Source: Acheta domesticus
Lineage: Eukaryota; Arthropoda; Insecta; Orthoptera; Gryllidae
Direction: 5' to 3'
Assembly: GCA_031308135.1 (NCBI GenBank)
Contig: JAHLJT010009436.1
Span: forward strand, 163,669,681 to 163,733,680
DNA: 64,000 bases
The translations under genes and the position numbers were made by a program. The number at the start of each line of letters is the position of its first letter. The stretch's first letter is position 1. The notes beneath the pieces were generated by a model, which did not search any database, was not told the origin of the DNA, and worked only from the letters and a program-made list of their open reading frames with translations. Of this stretch, positions 11,771 to 23,430 are shown in pieces.

Positions 11771-14160
11771 AATTATCAACTTTTTCTTTTCTTTCAACAA
11801 TGAGAATTTAACATTTATTCAGATATTATGAAAACTTTATATTGAGCTCATGAACGATACGAAAAATTTTGCTCTTTACAACGTGGAAAGTTCCGTACGG
11901 TTTTTTGAGTAAAGTTCGTAAGCTTACTGTGATGACTTCTATGATGTTTCTCGGGTGTCTTCGGGATGGATGTCGTCCGTGGGATGTCCTTTCTGATGTC
12001 CCTCAGATTGCGATATATTCTAACATGGGGGAAGTTTACCAATGTCCTCAGAGTGTTCTAACTTATTCAATACTCCCATTTTATTCAATAAATTTAATTA
12101 ATATAATTCTCGACCGCGACTTACCTTCCCTGTGCTTCGGATGAAGCACCTAATTGTGACTATCTAGTGGAAATCATGCCGTCTAAAGATCTATTCTAAC
12201 ATAATTTCCTTCAACACGGACTCTAATTTTCGTTTAAATTACAAGTTATAAATTACACTGAAAGTTAAACTGATACTCTTGAATTCTAACTTATGTACAA
12301 AAATCGTCCAATTAATTGTAGTTACCGCGCTTCCTATCATTAAGTTATTTTGCCTTGACTGAAATAATATTCTTACCGTCCTGATTGGTTGCTGACGAGA
12401 AAGTCATCATTTCGACCTTCATGCAGAATCCCGGCTTCCAAAGCCACCTTTCCATTTCCTGCATATCATGTCCCGGGGCCATGCTTCTTCAAAGAACAGC
12501 CCTCCGACATCATGCATAGAATCCTAAAATTGTTGATCGGTTGTGCCAACAACGCGTATTCTTTCATGTCGATTACATGTATTATGAATTTGTTTTTCTT
12601 GAAAATATTGGTAGTTGAGTTACGAAGTGCAACTTGCTGGCATTTCAAACTGCTGGACAAAGTTAGTTTCCTTTTTAACGATATTCACGGAAATATAGTG
12701 TTCTTTTTATCTGAATGCTGGGAGTACATGATCACAAGATGCAATATTGAATTAATTATGGATCTGATGTAAGAACATTGAACAACTGAATAACAAAAGG
12801 GTGAGCGCTGGGAATATTGATCGTTAAGTTAGAGGCCATTAGCGATCACAAAGCACGTGAAAGTGGAGATAATTTACGACTGTTAAACCATTAGTAAGGC
12901 ATTGAAGTGAATTTATAGAAAGAATGAATCATTAAAGTGGCTGCCTGCATTAGGCCGATGTGTTCCATAACATCCGTGTATCATAAATCATATCCATAAT
13001 GTCTTCTCAAGATTTTTAAGAACATCATTGTCTTGCACATGTCTCAAAAAGTATTTGCCTTGCGCATAATACTGAGGAAACATGCCTAAAATTTGTTTAA
13101 TTCTATGTTGCAAACTACAATATTTTATTTTTCACTAGTTTTACATAATCTAAAGCAATATAAATAAAAGTATGAAACGGTAACTTCCTTGAGAGTGAAA
13201 GATGTTTTCAAAGCCTCCTATGCTAAAGAGTCACTTTGACATCATGAAACCAGTAGTTAACCATACCCTTTAACGGTATAAAATTATAGTTTGAGTTATC
13301 AAATTATAATGCGACTTTGGCTGCGAATAAAAAATTCGGAACTAATCACTCACAATCTAAATATGTAGAAAAGGTTTTGTTCATTTGTAATATTGTAATT
13401 CTTAGTACAAATATTTGTATTTTAATACATTTATATGTTGTGAAGATGCTTCCGGCTTTATTCGGCTTAAAAAGAGTTCTAGGTTTTTTCGTAAAATACA
13501 TATTTTGATGCGAGAGAGTCAATATTTTTTTTCATATTCAGAGCCAAAAATTAAATAATTGTTTTTGTTTAAATGACGGTACATTTTATTATTAGTTATA
13601 TCAATTTATTAATTTATGAAAATAATTAAATAACATTCAAACAATAAAATCAAAGTTTAAGCGGTGGACTCCTTAGCTCTCCCCACCCTCGTAACGCACC
13701 GGACAATCTTGTTATTGCTAGAATAACGCGTTCTTAGTGTAGTTTGAGAAATGACGCAACCGAAAATTAAATGTTATTCAGCTCATAGGATGCGAAAGAG
13801 ATTTTTCTGACCCAGTTCAGCTTTAATACAGAGCAACGGTTGTACCTTTTCCTTCCTAAGGTCATTTGGTCACTTACGTAAGTACGCCAGTGCTGCCCCT
13901 GGCGGCGATGTCATAAAGAGGCGGGGGAGAAGCAGAGGGGAGGGGGCGTGACTGATTACTCAGCCCAAGGGAACTCCGTCTTGTACTTGCCTTGCCGTCC
14001 TACGGAAGGCCGATGCTGTGAGTTAAAGGCAGGCTCTAGAGATGCATTAGATTTATGTAATCTGTATTTGGATGTAACTTAAACATTTTAAAAAATATGA
14101 AGTTCTTAAATTGCTCGCAAATCCTCTAAAGGATTAGGAGCACTGTAACTCTGACACAAC
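11771..14160. other. AT-rich sequence, no gene recognised
   Basis: The longest open frame (12389-12772, 127 codons) has no recognisable motif or composition and is unlikely to be coding. A GC-richer patch at 13860-14030 has no open frame of note. No tandem array was seen. Confidence 0.4.
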
Positions 14161-14164
14161 ACCT

Positions 14165-14428
14165 CATTGCGAGCTAAGGCCTACACGCGGCGTCTCGGCC
14201 TTGCGGCCAAGGGTTAAGGGGTACGTGTGGTTAGTACATAGACACCCCTACGCCGTATTTCTGGTCTTCTCAACCTGAGAAGTGAGCTTTCTCATCGTCT
14301 CGCAGCAACAGATACTGGGACGTTGCAAGGAAAACGCACAGTTAATTTTTGCTCCGACCGGGAATCGAACTCGGGGTTGCGCCGCGGAGAATGAGCACGC
14401 CAACCAACTGGCCACGGAAGACGTTAGG
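14165..14428 (-). mobile_element. tRNA-derived SINE, family B
   Basis: The minus strand has a good pol III box A (TGGCCAGTTGGTTGG, near 14405-14420) and box B (GAGTTCGATTCCCGG, near 14352-14366) at tRNA-like spacing. A non-tRNA body of about 170 bp follows, with AACCCTTGGCCGCAAGGCC near 14200. The 63-codon open frame on the plus strand is an artefact. No second copy was recognised in this window. Confidence 0.7.
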
Positions 14429-15499
14429 ATTAGTAAACTCTATATTTCGTTGGAGATTCTTTGCTCATTGTAAATAGTAATTCAACCTATGAATAAATGG
14501 TGTCAGGCAGATGATTTTCTTCTGAACGTAGACCACATCCTGGCTGAAATGCCTGCCAACTTGCAATCCGTCAGCGTCTCTCATTGCTCGAATCGACGGG
14601 CGTTAGAGTTATGATGACGGGGAGGTTTCCTCCTGTATCACATTCATTCTGTACTGATCAGCAAAAGACATCGTACACTCACATGTTTTGACAGATATTA
14701 ACTTCGTGTCTCATCGGATATGACAAAATTGATGTATTGACTGAAATCACCGAGATAATTACATTATGCGTCATAGTCATAAATGAGCTTTATCTAGATT
14801 CGAAGTGCTGCAGTTATGCCACATGTAGTCGATAGAGAGCAATAAATTATAAAGATTAAATTAAAATCTTTACTCGGCAAAATTCTAATTTTTTCGCATT
14901 CTTTTAATACGATGATTAGAAAGTAAAATGTGATTTCGGTTTATTTTGGTCACAAAGAGAAGCAAATATATTTTAAGGCGGAAGATTATATCAACTTTTC
15001 ACTCGTATATTTTGCCTCTGATCATTGATTTTTTAATCATACAATCGTACTATAGTGAGTCATATGCATCTCACAATAATTAACGTGAAATGTTACAGTA
15101 ATGCAGAATTCGAATTAAAAGTGCAAGTTTTCTTTCATTAAGGCACTGCACAGATTTACGTGAATATCCAAATTCAATCCATCACTAATACAAACTCAGC
15201 ACTTGGTCGCCACAGCAGAATTATTGAATGCCCACAAACAAAAACAATAACAAACAAAAACTCGGGAAAGCATTTATACTCCTTTCAGCGTTTAACCCCG
15301 TTCCCGAAGATACGCTGAATCAAAAGTAATAATTTTTTATGGCGGGGGTTTTTGCGACCGTTTTCGCGGTATTCTCGATTGAAATTGTTTTGACAGTTTA
15401 ATATAAAAACCCATTATTGGTGTATAAAAATAGCAAAGCGATGTAGTGATCATCAACGGAGTCCAAACAACACGGGGCGACATCGGAAACCGCAAAAGC
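14429..15499. other. AT-rich sequence, no feature seen
   Basis: No repeats, tRNA-like boxes or persuasive open frames were seen. Confidence 0.4.
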
Positions 15500-15850
15500 C
15501 AACATGGACAAATGCACCTCGGCCGTTTGTGCTCGCGGCCGCCGCGGGAGCTCGGCGCCACAGTCGCTCTGTAGTCTCCCTCGGGACCCTTCGTCAACAT
15601 TTACAACGCACGCGCTCTGTTACAGCTCGTGCCCGCCTGAGGAGCCATTCTCGAATGCCAAAAAAAGAGACGAATTTTTGCGCTCCAAACTTTTTTCCTC
15701 ACCTTCGTTTTCTTCCACTTTCTGCTTTCTCGTTAATTTCTTCTTTCTGATTTTTTTCTTGTCCTCGTCCTCCCCTTCTTTCATTTTATCAATATTTTTT
15801 TCTTTCCTACTTCTTACTCATTATTTTAATCATATGTTTTCTACTCACAG
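15500..15850 (+). other. Small CpG island followed by a pyrimidine arm
   Basis: About 15510-15660 is CG-rich (GCGGCCGCCGCGGGAGC). From 15680 the plus strand is a T/C-rich tract that fades into AT-rich DNA. This core-plus-arm layout recurs through the window. Confidence 0.45.
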
Positions 15851-16189
15851 CTACAAATTTACTGTATTTCGGGCACTTTTATAATTTCTAAACGAATGAG
15901 GTAAACTTGGGTCTGAATTGAAACGATTCCGAGTTTTGAAATCCTCAACATTGCTAATATACAATATATTCTATTACGTACTAGAGTGTGTTGTAATGAG
16001 ATAATAACATGTTTAGGATATAGAGATGAGAAGAAAGTCTTAAAGATATCACCAGAAAAGTCCGAACTCTCTAGTTCTTTTACAAAGTACTAGTTGTTAG
16101 TCCAATACGATCTTTTTTATTAGGAAGTTTTCACAATATACTTGTTTTTCACATTCACACAATTGCAATATTATAACATAACGTCGTCT

Positions 16190-16370
16190 GTCCCTCTTGT
16201 CCCCTCTCTCCTCCTCATTCCTGCTCCCCCGTCCTCATGTCCTCTCCCCCCTCTCTCTCCTCCGTTCCTCTTGTCCCCTCCCACGTCACCTGTCCCACGT
16301 CTCCCTTCCCGTCTCCACCCCCTTGTCCCACACCCTCTCTGTCACCACATTCCGTTCATCGTCCCCTTCC
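16190..16370 (+). repeat. C/T-rich tract
   Basis: Irregular CCTCTCCTCC / TCCCCTCC sequence on the plus strand, with Pro/Ser/Leu-rich open frames that are compositional. It ends at a LINE-like coding remnant. Confidence 0.6.
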
Positions 16371-16596
16371 CACAAAGGAATTGAATTATATAATAAATTA
16401 CCGTTATAAATAAAAAAATTGTGAACAAATTGAAGAATTTAAAAGGAAAATTATAACACTTATAAAAGTAGACAATTCATTTTGTAAATAGTTAATAGAG
16501 TATACTTATAGATGTAAGCAATGTATGTAAATATGTATTTTATGTAAAAAATAGCCGAGAAGGGTGAACAAACTATATCTATCTATCTATCTATCG
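16360..16596 (+). mobile_element. LINE 3' end with TATC-repeat tail
   Basis: The plus strand reads HKGIELYNKLPL at about 16371-16406, then a stop. In the same phase it continues with remnants of the KxFKxKLK type seen at the C-terminus of CR1/jockey-like LINE proteins. About 110 bp of AT-rich 3' sequence leads to a (TATC)n run at 16574-16595, which would be the tandem tail of the insertion. Only the last part of the element is present. The assignment rests on a short peptide and the tail, so it is tentative. Confidence 0.45.
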
Positions 16597-16619
16597 ACCT
16601 ACCTATCTATTACCCCGTT

Positions 16620-16900
16620 CTCCGTTCCATGCCGTCTGCTCTCCTCTTCTCCGTCCCCCAACCCCCGTTCCCCATCCTTCACTCCTCGCGCACCGCTCTC
16701 GTTTCCGTCCCACACCTCCCCCGCCCCCCAGCGTTGGACGATCTCTCGTCACGTTCGGCAGAGCTTTTCACGAATTTTCCTGCGACACCACCGTGAAATC
16801 GATTCCCCACTCTCCCCCCCCACGGCCCCCTCTCGGCCCGCTCTCGCCTTCGCCCCTGTCGCTCCCCCCTGCCCCCTTTTCCAAACCTCACTCCGCGTAC
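16620..16900 (+). repeat. C/T-rich, GC-elevated tract
   Basis: Pyrimidine-rich plus strand with CCCCCCAGCG, TCCCCCCCCACGG and CGCTCTCGCC words, following directly on the TATC tail. Open frames in it are compositional. Confidence 0.5.
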
Positions 16901-17074
16901 TTTATTATCAGTCGCGTTGTAATGCGTCAGGTAAATCAAAGTGCGAGCGCTCGACACTAACGCGTCTGAGGGTGACGATATATTGCAATAAATACTAGAA
17001 CGCTATCCCAACACACCCCATAAATACCTTTTTTATTTTAAATGATGACCCATGCAGGATTGCGCCGTGTTTGT

Positions 17075-17180
17075 TTTCCATTGGCCAACGGTCGGCACTC
17101 GCTCCGCAACTGGGAGCTACCTGACGACTCTAGCGGAGGGTGCAATATAAATTGAAGAAAAATATTTGGCGCGTTGCGGC
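17075..17180 (+). promoter_or_regulatory. Candidate core promoter (CCAAT-like and TATA-like)
   Basis: An inverted CCAAT (CCATTGGCCAA) lies at about 17078. About 65 bp downstream is GCAATATAAATTG, a TATA-like element, followed by a short CG-rich stretch that could hold a start site near 17175-17185. The 104-codon open frame at 17174-17488 that follows has no recognisable domain. Such matches occur by chance in AT-rich DNA, so this is weak. Confidence 0.15.
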
Positions 17181-18324
17181 GAGCGGTCGCAGCAAATGCA
17201 TCGCGCGTTGTGTTGCTTCTACGCGGAGCGGTGGAGGGTTATGCAAAAACTGAAGTCAGAAGTCGGAAAACTGTTCGATATCTGCGTGTTCTGAAGAACA
17301 AATTCAGATTCCATCGTGGAAGTTATTTGTGTAAAACAGAAACCATGATTGCGAAAATGAATTATTTGTTTGTATGTTATTTAAATAAATGCAGGTTACT
17401 TCATTATCTATTTCCGATAGTGTATTCCCTCGTTGATTATTTTACGAGTTATGACGTCAGCGTATTTAATGATCTGCAGAGTGATTAACGAAAAGTGTGG
17501 AGAAAATTGGAAGACACTATGAGGATTACGTCAAAGATGCGGGTGTATACGTACGGCAGGTATTTGTAAAAAAGATACAGTTCAAGCAAGTAAAGAATCG
17601 ACATGAACGGTTTAGTCTGCGTGTGAGATCAGGCAGATGTACTTGAAACTACGATACCTCGGAGCTAGCGCTCGCCGGACACGGGCCATTGCACGTGTGG
17701 TTTGTTCGATACTCGGCTGATCGAAACTACTAAAAGTGGCGCAGGTTCCGATAAAGGGTCACGGTAGACAGAACATGACTTACAGCGCATGTCGGGAATG
17801 TTTGTTTTGTCTACGAAAATCAATAAAACTGGAGTGGACGCTTACGTAAAAGCAATTAAGATGTATCAAAATGACACTAGACTCTTTTTTCCGTAGTTGT
17901 TAGAAAACAAATGAAAAATATTCCACGTGTGTAAAAGAGCCTGGCTACTTCAGTAAAGATGAATTTTTTGTTAATACGAGTTTTTACCATTCTTTATATA
18001 TAAAATGTGGAAAAAATAAGGTATTCAAATGTTCAGAACGATAAACAATATTTAAATGCGTTATAGAGTGTGTGTGTGCGGATTTGTATTCTTATATTTA
18101 AAGGCACAAAAATGAATTGTGTAATGTGAATATGTATATATGAATTGAACGAGGACTACGTGTGAGGTTTTTCATGCGCAAATAAACAATAAGCAAGAAT
18201 AAAATCTCAAGCAAAATTACAATTTGCAACTGTGATGCTGGACGTATGGCTATCGACAATCTATTTTCTTGCCCAGATTGTGTAATCTTGTCAAAAATTA
18301 TTATTTCTCTGTCTAACCCAGGAA
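17181..18324. other. Mostly AT-rich sequence, no gene recognised
   Basis: A GC-richer patch at 17640-17790 includes GCACGTGTGG (an E-box-like CACGTG). No open frame with recognisable content was found. Confidence 0.35.
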
Positions 18325-18455
18325 GCCAACTCGTCTTTGAAGGCGCCGAACCTCTTTGGAAAGTATCCCTTCGCATGGACAGACACTGTTTCCACTTCAC
18401 AGACGGATTGGAAAAGGTGTGCCCTTCCAATGCAGAAGCGCGAGCGCTTTTCAAT
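18325..18455. other. Short GC-elevated, exon-like open segment
   Basis: An acceptor-like TCTGTCTAACCCAG precedes about 44 open plus-strand codons (FEGAEPLWKVSLRMDRHCFH is part of it). The minus strand is also open over the same stretch. It abuts a SINE tail. It could be a stray exon, an old repeat body or chance; no homology is recognised. Confidence 0.15.
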
Positions 18456-18456
18456 C

Positions 18457-18745
18457 AATTAATCAATCAATGATCTTGCGCCTGACCACGCAAGGCGATA
18501 TCATTCTGGCGAGGAAGCGGGCGGTTTGAATTAAGCTCAGAGGTTTATTTTACGCTTGAGGATCTTTTACACGCAGTAAATCTGCAACATGGAACAGCCG
18601 GCTTTATTTCCCTTCCGAAGGAAGGCGTGCGGATTTTTTTTCGCTCTTAAAATTCCACGTCTTCGGTTGGGTTTGAAAACGCGAACTTGGGGTGTATCAG
18701 TCGGATACGCTGTCACACCACCGAAGCCGCCTTTAACACACTCAT
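18457..18745 (-). mobile_element. tRNA-derived SINE, family C, near full length
   Basis: On the minus strand the element starts near 18745 with GGCGGCTTCGGTGGTGTGAC (head with an eroded box A). It continues through GTATCCGACTGATACACC and a box-B-like TTTTCAAACCCAACCG. The body has CCTTCCTTCGGAAGGGAA and AACCTCTGAGCTTAATTC, then GGCGTGGTCAGGCGCAAG-type sequence near the end. It finishes in an (ATTG)n-type tail (TCAATCAATTAATCAATCAA on plus, 18455-18475). Head, body and tail are all present in about 290 bp, as expected of a complete SINE. An 80-codon minus-strand open frame inside it is an artefact. Confidence 0.75.
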
Positions 18746-19999
18746 ACCAATTGGCAGGGGCGGGGGTCCAGGACGGAACCTTGGTTGGCTTTTCCTGTAT
18801 CTTAGGCAAGGAGTTACTGGTCTATCATTTAGAACTTATAATACTAAACATTTCTTCTCAGATGCATTCCTCGCCACTAGAAGCTATAAGTTTTGCCGAA
18901 TAAGCCGAACCACGAGTTATGAAGGAGGTCATTTCCATTCGCTAATATTAAGACCGTTTTACATTAATTCCTTCATTACGATACCTAATAAAAGACGATA
19001 GTTTCTTACGATTTAATAAGACGCCATCAACTCTGTAAATGTACTACTGCTGGACATGGAAATATCCCCGTGGATGCATCAAATGAATATAAAATGATCA
19101 ATGTATAATTCTCGCATTTCCATTCCCAATCCAGCGTATGCAATGAAGAAATCATCAGCCTCGCTTATAATCCGCAACACATGCTGCAAAACTCGTTACA
19201 ATTGTGCGTATGTACCATCTCAAAAGCACTGCTCCCATTCAAAAAAAATGATATCCGGGTCCTTAAGGAGCGCATGGATTATATTTTGTAAGTCATTAAC
19301 TACAATACGAACATTTTTTTAACTTTCTAATAGTTTTGTGAAGGTTTAGCTGTTATGTCTCATGTTGTAAGAAACATGTAGAAACTCGAAATATTTGTGA
19401 AAATAGATTGACAATTTGATAATCTGTGTAATTTAATCTCATGGGACTAAGTATTTCGGTTTGTTAATAAAAGCTTAGCAATATTAAAATGTACATCCAC
19501 ACACTAACGGGTCCATTATGCTGTAAAGAGTTGTTAAAGGACTAGCACCGTTTGAATTTGGGCCATAAATGTAGGTTTTTTTCACTTTTAAAACATTTTA
19601 TAAAGTATTCGAACATATCCTACTAGTTTTTCTTAATCCTCCATAAAATGATTTTCGTCTCTAGACGGCCAGGTTAAAACGTGTTCGAATAGTGATAATT
19701 GTAGGTTCCCATTTCCATCTACTATACTCTTCAGGTTCCGTTGTCACATCATGAATCCAATATAATTACCTACCATCACCTTTCGTCATCATCACAAAAC
19801 ATCTCTCTCTCTCTCTTTTGTTTTTCAACAAGCAAACATTCAAAATCCACCGCTCAAATAACAAAATCCGTCCGCATCTAAGGACAAACGTTCGACCTCT
19901 GACCGACTGCGCCAGTCTAACAGCGCGCTGATCGCCAAACTGACTCATCGGCAAGGACCCCCGACACCGCCCCCACGCCCCAGTGGACGTCGCAGACCA
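18746..19999. other. AT-rich sequence, no gene recognised
   Basis: Only short open frames without recognisable content. A (CT)n run sits at about 19803-19817. Confidence 0.4.
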
Positions 20000-20230
20000 G
20001 CGGCGCGCGGAAACGTTTATTTTGGCCGCGAAAGTCGTTAAAAGTGCGGGGGAGGCTGCGGCGGGGGCGGGGGAGGCGGCCCCGGCCTTTGTTTTGCGCG
20101 CGCTGTGGCCCCGGTGAAATTTTGATGCGCGCGGACTGCGCTGCGTGAATAAGTCATTCAGCCGGTGCAGCCCGAGAGCGCCCGCGCGCACTGCAGGTGG
20201 CGGAGGCAGACACGCGGGCGACGAGGAGGG
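20000..20230. other. CpG-rich island
   Basis: CG-dense DNA (GGGGCGGGGGAGGCGGCC and GCGCGCGC-type words) directly before the 18-bp minisatellite. No recognised coding content. Confidence 0.5.
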
Positions 20231-20287
20231 GAGAGGTGGGGCGGAGATGGAGAAGATGGAAGAGGAGGAGTTCTGGAGGTAGAGGAG

Positions 20288-20746
20288 GAGGAGATGGAGG
20301 AGGGAGAGGAGATGGAGGAGGGAGAGGAGATGGAAGAGGGAGAGGAGATGGAAGAGGGAGAGGAGATGGAAGAGGGAGAGGAGATGGAGGAGGGAGAGGA
20401 GATGGAGGAGGGAGAGGAGATGGAGGAGGGAGAGGAGATGGAGGAGGGAGAGGAGATGGAGGAGGGAGAGGAGATGGAGGAGGGAGAGGAGATGGAGGAG
20501 GGAGAGGAGATGGAGGAGGGAGAGGAGATGGAGGAGGGAGAGGAGATGGAGGAGGGAGAGGAGATGGAGGAGGGAGAGGAGATGGAGGAGGGAGAGGAGA
20601 TGGAGGAGGGAGAGGAGATGGAGGAGGGAGAGGAGATGGAGGAGGGAGAGGAGATGGAGGAGGGAGAGGAGATGGAGGAGGGAGAGGAGATGGAGGAGGG
20701 AGAGGAGATGGAGGAGGGAGAGGAGATGGAGGAGGGAGAGGAGATG
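20288..20746 (+). repeat. 18-bp minisatellite, about 25.5 copies
   Basis: The unit GAGATGGAGGAGGGAGAG is repeated in perfect phase for 459 bp. Copies 3 to 5 carry GAAGAG in place of GAGGAG; otherwise units are nearly identical, indicating recent homogenisation. The plus strand is almost pure purine. The unit is a multiple of three with no stop in any of the six phases. It therefore yields long open frames on both strands (EEMEEG, GRGDGG, HLLSLL and SSPSSI repeats) that are not evidence of a gene. Confidence 0.95.
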
Positions 20747-23179
20747 AAGCAGGAGCAGAAGGCGGAGGCGAAAGCAGAAATGACAGACGTCATAGTAGGG
20801 TGGGTGGCAGGGAAACACAGCAGCGGGGTGGCTATGGCAGCTTCAAGTTCAATGGCAGCAGAGACGAAGGCAATGGGTACAGGGGCTGTGGCGATGAGAA
20901 TTTAAGCTGTGGGCGAGGCTGGGCGAAGGTGAGGTGAAAAAAGAAGCCAATGGGATTCTAAATTTCCCCATGAAATCGTAAGAAAAATGTGAATAAACCA
21001 GATCAAACACAAACGCACGCGACCTTCATTTTGGGAGTCGGTGTTAGCCCCAAGAGTCTCAGTTACATTCCATCATTAAGGACGGAAATGTGGTCACTGA
21101 AAAAAAACACGTGCTCGACTCGATAGCAGATTCGCCTACAGTACAGAGCGGTGCGTCTTGCAGTTTGAACCTGTGAAAGTAGACTGAATCTTTATGGTGC
21201 CGTCAGAAACTGTGTGAACTAATAATTGACTGTGCTTCCGACCGATCCTGGTTCCAACCGACTGAATCAGGCGACAGGGACCATCTTCACGTGGTGGATG
21301 TGTCCCACCGTTGCTTCCATTGTCCCAGTTGTTCCAGACACGCCTGTCTCTTGTCTTCTTTTTCACGTCGACTCCGTTGTTAACTAACCATTATATCAAT
21401 AGGATGCTGTTCACTGCTTCACTCGAGACATAACTGTAGAGAATGCAAATGCTACTTTACGGCAGATATTCTGTACACTGTCTCTTCTAGATTCAGCTCG
21501 CAAGTGATCCAAACTGGGGCTGCATTGCGCAAATTCTGTGTGTGTAAGTATGTGTGTTTGTGTGTGTGTGTTTGAGAGGGAGAGAGAGAGACAGCGGGGG
21601 GGGAGGGAAAAACTGTGCTGTTTGGGCACGCTTGTTCGTCATGACAGTAAAACGAGTTTGATTAAAGTGTACCTCCACAGTGCCACTGATTCCTTCATGA
21701 CTTTTGTAGATTTCGTAAAACTGTGGGTATTGAATTATTTTATCTATTAATGAAACATATACCCGATTACAAATGTTCCTTTTTCTTTTGTTACAGGTAT
21801 GCAATTCTTAGTATTCAGATGTTTCGACATGAGCATCAATGTAAGTAGTTTCCGGAAAATGCTCTATTGAATAATTTAATTTCGTTTTACTCAAATTCTT
21901 TTATTGCATATTTGCGTACTACTAATAATACTGCATACTTGCATACTACTGCTACTTGCATACTACTACTAATAATTTTATTTAATTTCTTTTATATTTT
22001 ACACGTATTAAATGATTTTAAAGTTAAATTTACTTTATAAATTACCTTACGTTTCTTTTGTCACATCTCCTTGCCATTGCGTTTATAACTCAGGCAATTT
22101 TTGCCCATTTTCTTTCATATTCGTTGCAGAAAGAAAATAGCTTATCACCTACAATTAGTAGTCCCGCCTTGCTTAATAGGAAGCTCATTTCAAGTATCAA
22201 GCTGTTGATATGGGTCCTTCAGGGCTGTTAGATGGTTCCTAAATGACGTTTATCGGTATTGCTGCCTTATTTTTGCTGTGGCTGTATTTATCTAAAAAAA
22301 CTTAAGCGTTAGAAGAGGCTTTAAAACAGTACTCTGACGATATTAAGCAAAAAGGGGGATAAATCCCTGAAAAGGAAAAAAAGAGAAAATGTAAATAGCA
22401 GGATCATCTAAAATGGCAAATGAATCACTAAAAAATGTCACGGAATCCAAATGTGTCTTTGATGTTTGAATATCTTCAGAAAGATTGACTTCAAATTTAA
22501 CGAGAAACGAAGCTCATGATAAGAAGAAAATTTGAACGTCCACGACCTTCTGTCGATTGAAGAAAATGTTTAAAGCCACAAACGAATGTATGTTTGAAGT
22601 CACAAACGAATAAATGACAAATTTAAGAACCAAATTAGCCATTTTATTTAATATTCCTTTATTAAACTTTTGCAATATAGAGAGCAAGATAATTTGGTAT
22701 GGTTTAAAGGGTTTGTATATTAATGTACAACTTTAAATAGATTTAAGGCGTATTTCCTAATGCAAATAAATGTTAAATAATTTTCCTTATTAGTAAAAAT
22801 GTAATATATAACCACAGCTGAAGCAAAGTTTAACTAGTTTTTCACGTGAATCGCAAATAACTTAAGTGTAGATGGCTCCAATTTGCGCGTTTTCTTGCTT
22901 TTTCTCGTTGAGTCAATATTTGACCCATAATTGGTCTCGGTGTTTTATTAAAATTATTTCTAAAACGAGCAAAGTCTATCAAAATTTCGCTAACAGTCCT
23001 GAAATTTATAATACAATGTATTAATATTAGGTCATGAGCACGATGAAGGACTTCACCAAACTATCCTAAAAATTGAAGTTAACAACCAAATGAAATCGCT
23101 ATTGCTATAGGACATTTTTAGGAGACCGAAAAAGCCAATGATTTATTATTTTGTGATAACACGTCCAAAGTATTTCCCC
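20747..23179. other. Non-repetitive sequence with two small tandem features
   Basis: After the minisatellite the plus-strand GRGDGG phase stays open to 20937 with a Gly/Arg-rich tail (QQRGGYGSFKFNGSRDEGNG). A GC-moderate open frame on minus at 21136-21366 has no recognised domain. A TG/GA-rich microsatellite lies at about 21537-21600. A 24-bp direct duplication containing CACAAACGAAT is at 22568-22615. The rest is AT-rich. Confidence 0.4.
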
Positions 23180-23430
23180 GAAGCCGGAGTTCCCTTGAGG
23201 CGTGAGTTCCTGCGGCGGCTGATAGTCGTTCACTGCCGCCCCCGCTGCGTTCACGTAGCGCTGTCCTCCTGTGTAAATATTTGCCGAGGCCGCAGGGCGA
23301 CGCAATCCAGAACAAAACCTTCGGTCGGGTTTGTTTTCCTTACGGGCGACGTTCCCAAAGAAAATGAATTGAAGGGCAGCCGGGCAATTGTGCGGCCGAG
23401 AATGGCGCTGCTGTTGTAACGTGGTTGTTG
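23180..23430. other. GC-rich patch
   Basis: CG-rich non-repetitive stretch (GCGGCGGCTGATAGTCG, GGCCGAGAATGGCGCTGC) with short open frames on both strands. No domain recognised; possibly a small CpG island. Confidence 0.4.

Noticed and set aside
12389..12772. 127-codon open frame as a gene
   Set aside because: No recognisable motif, no supporting splice or promoter context, ordinary AT-rich composition.
14345..14425. Possible functional tRNA gene on minus
   Set aside because: Good promoter boxes but no convincing acceptor-stem pairing; followed by a SINE body.
19766..20818. 350-codon minus-strand frame with HLLSLL repeats resembling a secreted or membrane protein
   Set aside because: The 18-bp unit is open in all six frames; hydrophobic look is a by-product.
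20197..20937. GRGDGG frame ending in an RGG-like tail resembling an RNA-binding protein
   Set aside because: Repeat-derived; no RRM or other domain adjoining; tail too short to judge.
21136..21366. Minus-strand open frame in a GC-moderate patch
   Set aside because: Suggestive composition but no motif recognised and no second copy seen; left as unassigned.
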